NCBI GenBank assembly: GCA_948474755.1
Contig: CAOLHI010000931.1
Coordinates: 690,001 to 754,000, forward strand
Length of the DNA: 64,000 nt
Direction: 5' to 3'
Origin: Ctenosaura bakeri
Lineage: Eukaryota > Chordata > Lepidosauria > Squamata > Iguanidae
Numbering within the stretch: position 1 is the stretch's first letter; each line of letters opens with the position of its first letter. The notes beneath the pieces were generated by a model that was not told the origin of the DNA, searched no databases, and was given only the letters and a program-made list of their open reading frames with translations. The translations under genes and the position numbers were made by a program. Positions 43,589 to 64,000 of the stretch are shown here, piece by piece.

Positions 43589-46500
43589 ATTAGCAAGCCC
43601 TAGTCTACCTTGTTGAATTGAATCGGCTAGGACTAAAAGGAATTGAGAGAAATTTTTCCCAGATGGGAGTGAAAGGATTTGTTGATGATGCTCACCATTT
43701 TTACTTGCCTCCCTCTTCTCCTTGCTGCGTGAGCAACCAGAGCAGAGAAAATGAACCCTCTAGTTCTGGATTTCCTGCATCAACTAAAGGTGTGCAAGTC
43801 TGTGATTCTGTAACCTATGTTTATTGCTCCCCTGACCACTGACTTCTTAGAGTGGATAGGCAAAACAGGTATTGACCAAGAATCTCTAGTATTTATTCAC
43901 TTTGTTAGCCCCCCACCCCTTTCATTTTAGGCTCTGTAAGGGACAGAGTGAAAAGGAATGCCAGTCTGTATTTGCATTTCAACTCCATCTGACTTTGCTT
44001 TCCCAGGATCTTGTATTGTTTAGCAGTGTTTGCCTAGCTCTAGCAATATTTTAGGTCCCTTCCCCTAGCTTGCAGAGTTTCCAAATATGCTCTCAAAGGC
44101 TAATTACTCAAGCAGTATTTTTTCTATCTCTAGGCAAAACTTTTGACAAGTAGATTTAATGCCACATGTCATTTATCTTCAGTGACTCATGATGATCACT
44201 TGCCCCCATTAGTTTAGTGCTTGAAGGATGCACTCAAAAATCATTGTGATTAATTAATCACAGAATGTTAAGATCTGGCTTTAAAATCTGAGCTGTACCT
44301 TTATGGAAGGGAGTTCATAGCTTCTGGCATTATTGTGAACAATCACTCTATACACCCAAGTTTTGATTCAGGCAACATATTTGAATTTAGATTCTAAATA
44401 AGATAACATTTGCTTGGATTAACTTAAGAGGAATTACTAGTATTATTAAAATACTTATATCGGTACTGCAAGTATTTAAATGGATTTATAACTTTAGAGG
44501 TAAAGCAATGATTTGTCTAAAATATTGAACTGTTTTAACAGCTACACTGTTGAAATAAGTTACTCTGTTTCAAGTGGATTCACTTCTGTTTTGAAAGAAA
44601 AAGAAGTAGCTAAATCAATTTTAAGTCCCATGAACAGGAGATCAGATTCATCACAGATGCCAAGATTAAGTAGTAGAAGGGTCATTGTTATCTGTGGTGA
44701 CTGGAAATCACAGAGGACAAAATGATTTGTGACAATCCAAGATGGTCAGGGTGTATGTCTGAAAACATGCTCATAGCCCTTATTTATGTAGACAGAGGGC
44801 ACTGATTTAAGATAACCTAAGAATTTCTTGATTATGTATGCAAGGTATTACATGAGATCGTTGTTTTTAGTCCTTTTGTCGCCTGACTTCAAAAAGCAAA
44901 GATATCCAGGTTCCCAAGCCAGGGCCTAATACAGTGACATGTCCAGTGCCCCATAAGATTTTATTTTTGAATCCTTGTAGGCCTTAAACTTTAGCATGGG
45001 GCTTTAAATATGCATAATGTCACAGGATGAACCTGTGACAGCACATCAGTTTTATGGTATAGCCTAAGTGTTGGAGAATAAGCGCTTATTGTATCACTAT
45101 GATTCCATGTCAGGGTTGATTTAGTTCCCCACCCCACTCATGTACATGTGGGCAACTCATAGTCTGTGGGTCCCATGCAACCCACTCTTTCCTGCCACCC
45201 AGGTGATAAACTATTATCTGGGCAGATCCGAATATATTTCTTGGGGCACAGTTAAAGTCTCCTGACTAGTGAGATTATTCTCTTTAGTCAAACAGGGCAG
45301 TGGTCACCTTGCTTAGTACTGCTGCAACAGGTGCAAGGCGGAAGCCTCCCCACTCCATCCTAGCAATCTTGATTAGGGTGTGGTGGGGAGGAGAGGGTTA
45401 AAGCTTGATCAGGATTGCTGTAGGGTTGGGGGATAAGGCTGCCTGATCATAGATGAAGCAAATGAAAACATTGCCATTCACTGTCCTTATTCTCTGAACT
45501 TGCACGAAAGATTTTAACTAGCCTTCCCCTTTTTCTCTTAAGATTTATAAGTCTCAGAACTTCGATCTTGGAAGTGCATGTTGTTTCTATTTTTTTCAAC
45601 ACACTTAAGTGTGTGCCTAAAACCAGTCTGCACTGTCAACTGCCCTAAATATGACTGAATGGAAACAGGCTTTTTTCCTATAAGATTTAGGCTAGAAATG
45701 CCAGCACTTCCGAGGATAAATTCTTACAGAGGAAGGGTGTAATCCAGTGCAGATTCAGTGAGCTGATGTGAGCTCCACACTGTGCTGGATTGTGATGAGA
45801 TTTTTCAGGATTCTCATTCAGAAGGAGGTATGTGCAAGAATCCAAAATGTGGGGAAACAGATGTGATCTACTAATTAGCCATAATATTAATGAACAAACT
45901 ACAGATCTGTTGATTATACTGCACAGTTGTTGGCATCTTTCTATGCACTCAGAGAAATATTTTTATATTGTATAACTTATGCAATTTATAACAGAGGATT
46001 TTATTAGCTTTGCTAACCAAATTATTAACCTAATAATAACAACTGTGTAGTTCTAACATCAGTGGATGTAAATGATTCATAACTTCCTGCATTACTACAT
46101 AAACAACATGGTGAAAATGAAGAATTAATCAAATAGTGTTAAGATTCTTGTTTCTGATGTGTTGTATCCTTTTTACAGTTAATAAAATTTTACTGCCTTT
46201 AAAATGGAAGATTTTGATTCCCCCCCCCAGCATATATCCTTCAAAAGAATGTTAGCTATGCATTGTCTTTATGATGGGAACTAGGCATTCAATTCTGAAT
46301 TAGCATTTTTGTCTTAAAGATTTTTTATGAGCTTTGCTACTGTTTCAAATGTCACAATAACTTACATGACTCCTGTGGCAGGTTTTGTGTGGAGTAGTTG
46401 TTTCCAGACAACTGAGAAACATCTGTTGGTCTGGAATATTAAAGCATATCTTTCTGCTGAGGGAAGGTACACAGGAAGGTTTATATGAGAACATCAAAAC

Positions 46501-47420
46501 AAGTACGGTACTAATTAAATTTTTAACCTAAATTTAAGATACTGACATTAACCTTGTAAGCCCTATACAGCCTAGAGCCTTACTGCCCCCTCTCTCATGA
46601 TCTGAATTATGATCTGAGATACAAAATGAGGTTCTTATGCAACCACTGTTTGAGGTCAGTTGGTTCCCATTCAAAACAGACATTACATACACTAGTAGAA
46701 TGTATACAAAGTCTTCATTTCAAGTCCTGCCTGTCAGCTGCTTGGCAGGAAACAAGGTGAAGTCACCCCTTTCTCTTTAGACCCCTGCTTCTTTTCCAGA
46801 ATTGCAAATGCAGATTTCTTCTGTGTGTGGGGTCCCATAGCTGGATTAGGGAAATTAGAGTTTCTTTTGAAACTGACCTCATGGGGCTTCTTCCTGTTTG
46901 AAATATACCAGATTCACTCTACCAGCAGCCGCAAAAACCTCTTGTCAACAGGAGTTCCATTGGAATGAAATTAAAAAGTAAGTTTCTTGCGATTAATCTC
47001 CAGTTACAGTTACACCTTCCTTGGATTCTCTGCACTTAACAGAAAATTGATCCAGAATAGTAAGACGCAAGTGTTCTGTATAAGAAGGTGTATTTTACAA
47101 GAAATAAAAAGGAATACAGTCAGTTGCTATGCAAACACAAACACCACATGCACACATCCCATTTTCTTGGCAGGACATCTGTCAATTAAAAAAATACCTC
47201 AGAGTATAGAAAATATGTTTAAAAATATAAAATTCAATTTTCTGGTTTTCACAAGCATATGAAACATTTTGCCCCGTATTACCATAACTTGGTAGAAATG
47301 CTGGTTTCATAAAGTACAGTACATTCAGGTATTGCTCTTGGGTTAAAAAAACAACAACTAATGAACAAACATAAAAAACCCAACCCATGATCTAGTCCTT
47401 TGATGGAACTGACCAGCTTG
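43589..47420. other. Intergenic ANKRD40-ABCC3 / 3' UTRs, unassigned
   Basis: No gene was recognised. AATAAA at 46181-46186 on the plus strand and its complement at 46000-46005 are the clearest poly(A) signals for the two converging genes. Neither is proven to be used. A decayed hAT-like end may lie near 45148. Confidence 0.35.
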
Positions 47421-58699
<11,279 letters not shown>

Positions 58700-60290
58700 A
58701 GTAGCAGGCAGGAGGCGGCACTGGCAAAGGATCTCCTAGAGACAACAGCAGTGACACCAGAGCTAACACTTGTTAGTACTGCACAGAAGGAGGCATGATG
58801 AACCCTTTTTGAATGTCTTTTACCACAAAAACCAATCCAAAATGAAACAAGTATGAGTGCCAGAAGATGAGTCTCTCAGGTCAGATGACATTCAATGAGC
58901 TAGTGGGGGAGAGCAGAGGACTACTATGAGTAGCACTGTGGCTGGAACTGGACTCAAGCCAAAGGAACATTCAGCTGTTGAAGTGCTCAGAGGTAAAAGG
59001 AAAGTCTGAGGCTGCACAATGTATGCTATAGGAATATGAAGTAAGAGAAGCATGAATCAGGGGAAGCTAGACATACTAAAACAAGAAATGGAACATAAAA
59101 TTTTTTCAATACTTGGGGTGAGTGTGCTCAAGTTAATAGGAATGGGATATTTTGAGTCAGATAATTACAAAATGTTTTACTCAGGAAATGAACATCTAAA
59201 AAGAAATGGGGTGGCATTTATAGTGAGGAGAAATGTAGCAAGAGCAGTCAAAAGATATAAAGCCAAGTTTGGCTGAATAATATCAATAAGACTTCAGGGA
59301 AAACCCATCAATATAACCATAACCCAAGTTTATACTTCAACTATAGATGCAGAAAAACAAGAAATTGAAAGATTCTAGTCCAGAAGAAAATTGATCATAC
59401 ACCAAAACAGGATTTCTTGTTAATCATAGACAATTGTAATGCAAAAGCAGGAAACAGAGCAGAATCAAAGCTTGTAGGAAAACTTGACGTAGGAGTGAGA
59501 AATAAATTAGAAGAGCTATTGACTGAAATTTTGCAAGGCCAACAGTTTGCTCATCGCTCAAAGCAACCAAAGAGGCAACTGTATACAGAGACATCATCAG
59601 ATGGCCAATACAGAAATCAAATAGACCGTGTAACTGGAAGCAGAAGATGGAGAAGCTCCAAAAATTGGGTCCCAGTCTTGGGAGACAGGTGGCTTAGAAA
59701 TACAACGAAATAAATAAAATAAATAATTCTCTCTGTAAGAACAAGACCAGGAGCAAGCTGTGGCACAGCTAATATCAAAAATTAGAGGAAAGCTAAAGAA
59801 CATTAAATAATCATTGTGGCAAAATATACGCTGGTAAACATGCCTGTAGATTTTAAAGATAACGTAAAAAATAGTGCAAACTTATTAAGCCTAACTGGCC
59901 AGGAGCCAGAAGAACTCTGGACTGAATCCAGAAACATTGTCAGTGAGGAATGCAAAAAGATACTATCTACAGTCAAAAGGAAAGAGAAGCCTCAATGGAT
60001 GATGAAGTAATTACTTAATTCTTCAAGTAGTTAAGACCATACAAGAAGCAAAAGAAAAAGGGAGCAGAAATAGGGCCAGAACCCTAAATACAACTGTTCA
60101 ATGACTTATGTGCAGGGACAATGCGAACTACTGTAATAATACAGCGAAACAGAAAATGACAATAACAACAAGAAGGGAGGAATAAAAGTCCTCTTCCACA
60201 AGATCTGAGAAATCAAAAGAAAATTTAAACCAAGAGTGGGGATGCTATGCTACCAGCAAAAGAACACATTACATGAGCAAGTACAAATAA
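58700..60290 (+). mobile_element. BovB (RTE) LINE, 5' part, decayed
   Basis: MNQGKLDILKQEMEHKIF at 59052 opens the BovB endonuclease domain. LKRNGVAFIVRRNVARAV and, in other frames, PINITITQVYTSTIDAEKQE, SSDGQYRNQIDRV and GQEPEELWTESRNIV follow. Frames are broken many times. 5' leader-like sequence extends upstream to about 58700. It is interrupted at 60290 by a CR1 and resumes at 63121. Confidence 0.88.
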
Positions 60291-60369
60291 TCATAGAATC
60301 ATAGAAATGTAGAGTTGGAAGAGACCACACAGGCCATCCAGTCCAACCCCCTGCCATGCAGGAACACCC

Positions 60370-61883
60370 TCAAATCAATCCCGACAGATGGCCATCAAGC
60401 CTCTGCTTAAAAACCTCCAAGGAAGGAGACTCCACTACACTCCGAGGCAGCAGATTCCATTGCCGGACAGCCCTGACTGTCAGGAAGTTCTTCCTGAGGT
60501 TCAGGTGGAATCTCCTTTCCTGCAGCTTGAATCCATTGCTCCTTGTCCTGGTCTCTGGAGCAGCAGAAAACAAGCCCCCTCCTTTCTCTACGTGGCATCC
60601 CTTCAAATATTTAAACATGGCTATCATGTCTCTTCTTAACCTCCTCTTCTGCAGACTAAACATACCCAGCTCTCTAAGTCTATCCTCATAGGGCATGTCT
60701 TCCAGGCCTCTCACCATTTTGGTCGCCCTCCTCTGGACTTGCTCCAGCTTGATCATGTCCTTCTTGAATTGGGGTGCCCAGAACTGGACACAGTATTCAA
60801 GATGGGGTCTAACCAAAGCAGAGTAGAGTGGTACCAGTACCTCCCTCGATCTAGACACCATACTCCTATTGATGCAGCCGAGAATTGCATTGGCTTTCTT
60901 GGCTGCCGCATCACACTGCTGACTCATGTTCAGCTTGTGGTCTATGAAGACTCCTAGATCCCTTTCACACGTACTGCTATCCAGACATGTGTCCCCCATC
61001 CTATATTTCTGTATTCCATTCTTTCTACCTAAGTGTAGGACCTTACATTTCTCTCTGTTGAATTTCTTTTTGTTCGCCCTGGCCCAGCTCTCCAATCTAT
61101 CCAGGTCATTTTGAATTTTGATCCTGTCCTTTGGCGTATTAGCAACCCCTCCCAATTTGGTGTCATCTGCAAATTTGATGAGCATGCCCTCTATTCCTTC
61201 ATCCAAGTCATTGATAAAAATATTGAACAGCACTGGGCCCAGGACAGAACCCTGTGGCACCCCACTAGTCACTTCTCTCCAGGATGAAAAGCAGCCATTT
61301 GTGATCACCCTTTGGGTTCGGTCGGTCAACCAATTACAAATCCAAATAACAGTAGCCCTGTCCAGCCCACATTTTACTAGCTTCTTTGCAAGAATGTCAT
61401 GGGGAACTTTGTCGAAGGCCTTACTGAAATCAAGGTATGCTACATCCACAGCATTCCCTTCATCTATCAAGCTAGTAACTCTATCATAAAAAGAGATAAG
61501 ATTAGTCTGACATGACTTATTTTTGAGAAATCCATGTTGACTTCTCGTGATTACCGCGTTGCTTTCTAAATGATTAGAAACTGACTGCTTAATGATCTGC
61601 TCCAGTATCTTTCCGGGTACTGATGTCAGGCTGACTGGGCGATAATTATTTGGGTCCTCTTTTTTCCCTTCTTGAAGATGGGGATAACATTTGCTCTCTT
61701 CCAGTCTGCTGGAACTTCTCCTGTCCTCCAAGATTTCTCAAAAATTATAGCAAGCGGTTCCGAAATGACCTCTGCCAGCTCTTTTAATATCCTAGGATGC
61801 AATTCATCTGGCCCTGGAGACTTGAATTCATCCAATGTGACCAGGTATTCCTGTACCACCTCTCTACCTATTATGTGCCTCAT
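60370..61883 (-). pseudogene. CR1 ORF2, reverse transcriptase part
   Basis: SPGPDELHPRILKELAEVIS (upstream frame, to about 61670) continues after a frameshift as [20 protein letters not shown]. It then gives [36 protein letters not shown] and the catalytic FADD, ending [18 protein letters not shown]. One or two frameshifts near 61670 are the main lesions, so it was recently active compared with the BovB around it. Confidence 0.9.
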
Positions 61884-62120
61884 TTCCCCTGCTTCCTCCC
61901 CTGCTCCCCAACCGTCAGGTTGAGTGCTTTTATCCTTCTGGGAAAAAACGGAGGCAAAGAAGGTGTTAAGTAGTTCTGCCTTTTCTCTCCCCCCTGTGAG
62001 TAACTCGCCATCTTCTCTGCGCAGCGACCCTACTGTCTCCTTCTTTTTCCTTTTGCTGCGGACATATTTAAAAAAGCCCTTTTTATTGTTTTTAATGTCT
62101 CTGGCCAGCCTAAGTTCGTT

Positions 62121-63119
62121 CTATGCTTTAGCCTTTCTGACTTCCTCCCTACATCTCCTAGCTACTTGCTGAAATTCTTCTTTGGTGGTTTCCCCCTTCT
62201 TCCATTTCCTATACATGTTTCTCTTGACTCTTAGCTCAGCTGAGAGTTCTTTAGTCAACCATTCTGGTTTCTTCAGATGCCTTCCATTTTTCCTCCTTAA
62301 TGGCACTGTTTTAGACTGTGCCTTCAGTATCTCCTTTTTAAGGAACTCCCATGCCTCCTGAACTCCTTTCCCTTTCACTATTCCTGACCACGGAATTCCA
62401 GCCAGCAGCTCCCTAAGTTTACAGAAGTCCGCTTTTTTAAAATCTAAGATGAGTGTCTGGCTACCCTTATCTTCTCCTTCCCACTGAATGCCAAATTCCA
62501 ACAGGGCATGGTCACTCCCCCCTAAAGATCCAACCACTTCTACCTCATTCACAAGGTCATCCCTGTTGGTCAAGACCAGATCTAGAATATTTGATCCCCT
62601 TGTGGCCTCTTCCACCTTCTGGACCATGAAGTTGTCTGCAAGACAAGCAAGAAACTTGCTGGACCTTGCTGTCTTGGCAGAGTTTGACTGCCAGCATATA
62701 TCCGGGTAATTGAAATCTCCTATTATTACTGTATCCCTCCTCTTTGAATGTGCAGTCATTTGGTTGAGGAAGGCGTCATCCAAGTCCTCAGCCTGGATTG
62801 GAGGTCTGTAGTAAACCCCCACCAGAATATCCCTATTGTTTCTCGCTGCCTTAATTCTTACCCAAATGCTCTCGACTTGGCTTTCTGGGTTTAAGTCCTG
62901 GATCTCTTCACAGGTGAAAACATCCTTGACATATAAGGCTACTCCTCCTCCTTTCTTGTTTGGTCTATTTTTACAAAATAGGCTATACCCCTCTATTCCT
63001 ATATTCCAATCATGAGACTCATCCCACCAGGTCTCAGTGATGCCTATCAAATCGTATTTATTTTCTTGTACTAGGAGTACAAGCTCATCCTGCTTGTTTC
63101 CCATACTCCTTGTATGGGA
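62121..63119 (-). pseudogene. CR1 ORF2, endonuclease part
   Basis: This is an apurinic-endonuclease-type domain. DLIGITETWWDESHDWN carries the catalytic Glu, VIIGDFNYPDICW the Asp/Asn, and GGSDHALLEF the terminal SDH. The open frame is long and intact here and ends REEVRKAKA. The element is 5'-truncated, so the start and ORF1 are absent. Confidence 0.9.
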
Positions 63120-63120
63120 A

Positions 63121-64000
63121 ACAAATAAAATAAAAAGATGATGGAAACAATATACTGAAGAACTGTATAAAAAAGATAAAAGGATGAAGGAAGATCCATT
63201 TGAAGATGAACCCACAATTTTAGAAAGTGAAGTAGAAGCTGCACTCAAAGCAATTGGGAGAAATTGATCACCTGGAATAGATGGTATACCAATAGAACTG
63301 CTTCATTCTATAGAGACAGAATCTGCTCTAGGTCTAACTAAAATCTGTCAGCAGATATGGCAAACAAAAGAATGGCCTAGAGATTGGGAATGACCATATT
63401 CATTCCAATTCTCATGAAAAGGGACACCAGGGATTGCAGAAACCACAGGACCATTGCATTAATTTCCCACGCAATGAAAGTGATGTTCAAAATTCTACAA
63501 CAAAAAAGGCAAAAGATTTGTACGATCTGAAGAGAAACCAGAGTATTGATTGTGTAGATCATAAAAAACTATAGATTGCTCTTAAAAGAAATAGGTGTGC
63601 CCCAACATTTGATTGTTCTGATGTGTAACCTGTACTTGGGACAGGAGGCTATCATCAGGTTAGAATATGGAGAAATGGAATGGTTTCCAATTGGCAAAGG
63701 GGTCATGCAAGGCTGCATTTTATTACCCTATCTATTTAACTTGTACATCGAACCATATGTACATATGTAAAGAAGGATCAGAGTCAGAGGAAGATGGTGT
63801 GAAAATTGGAGGGAGGAACATCAATGATTTAAGATACGTAGACAACGTCATACAGCTAGCAGAAAGGAATGATCACTGAAGAAAGTCAAGAAAGAAAGTG
63901 TAAAGGCAGATTTACAGCTGAACATTAAGAAAACAAAAGTAATGACCACAGATGATTTACCTCACTTTGAAGTAGACAATGAAGACACCAAAATAGTTCA
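63121..64000 (+). mobile_element. BovB (RTE) LINE, 3' part, running off the window
   Basis: KQYTEELYKKDKRMKED follows the CR1 border directly. Then come SPGIDGIPIELLH, KICQQIWQTKEWPRDWE, LYLGQEAIIRLEYGEMEWF, VMQGCILLPYLFNLY and GGRNINDLRYVDN (YADD decayed to YVDN). Frames are broken. It continues past 64000. Confidence 0.9.

Larger units (their letters stand above)
60291..63120 (-). mobile_element. CR1 LINE, 2.8 kb, inserted in the BovB
   Basis: The 3' end at 60291 shows the complement of the CR1 octamer repeats (TCATAGAATCATAGAA). The 5' end, near 63120, lies at the start of the ORF2 endonuclease (RSMGNKQDELVLLVQEN). ACAAATAA occurs at both borders (60283-60290 and 63121-63128), a possible target duplication, although CR1 often leaves none. 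Confidence 0.93.

Noticed and set aside
43618..43842. Possible small gene with a 74-codon open frame
   Set aside because: It has no recognisable domain and no splice context; its length is within chance expectation.

Overview
The window is vertebrate nuclear DNA, most likely from a squamate reptile (lizard or snake; species not resolvable from sequence alone). The evidence is split genes with GT-AG introns, CpG-rich promoters, and a repeat mix typical of squamates: a Sauria-type SINE with a BovB-derived tail, BovB and CR1 LINEs, SPIN-like hAT DNA transposons, a DIRS retrotransposon and Penelope-like elements.

Three host genes are recognised by protein similarity recalled from the families. 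LUC7L3 lies on the minus strand (exons between 4879 and 18339; exons 1-9 seen, the C-terminal exon is missing and probably lies left of position 1). ANKRD40 lies on the plus strand, complete in five exons (25861-40640, 363 codons plus stop). ABCC3 lies on the minus strand (47421-58132); only its last three coding exons are present, covering the end of nucleotide-binding domain 2. LUC7L3 and ANKRD40 are head to head about 7 kb apart, and ANKRD40 and ABCC3 converge. This is the ABCC3-ANKRD40-LUC7L3 neighbourhood known from mammals, so the block is conserved synteny.

Everything else is introns and intergenic DNA filled with mobile elements, several nested. (1) A degenerate L3/CR1-like LINE at 11340-15870 is interrupted by a Penelope-like element, which itself holds two Tigger-like MITEs; a hAT MITE, an L2 tail and a Sauria SINE also lie inside it. 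(2) The same Penelope-like family recurs at 18870-19850, 21230-21790 and 35555-35670. It carries remnants of a GIY-YIG endonuclease and, in its terminal repeat, a motif with the layout of a hammerhead ribozyme. (3) An 807-bp SPIN-like hAT element with an unusual GC-rich interior and an 8-bp target duplication lies in ANKRD40 intron 1, next to a second hAT element and an antisense BovB fragment. (4) A nearly complete 6.1-kb DIRS-type retrotransposon (50157-56247) lies in an ABCC3 intron, inside an L2-like LINE. It keeps inverted terminal repeats, the internal complementary region, and gag-like, RT/RNase H/methyltransferase and tyrosine-recombinase reading frames broken by only three visible lesions. 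(5) A BovB LINE at the right edge is split by a CR1 inserted in the opposite orientation.

The genes do not form one pathway. LUC7L3 is a U1 snRNP-associated splicing factor, ANKRD40 is a poorly characterised ankyrin-repeat protein, and ABCC3 is an organic-anion export pump. The most notable content is the transposon archaeology: the DIRS copy with an SR-rich gag, the ribozyme-bearing Penelope family and the composite SPIN-like element.
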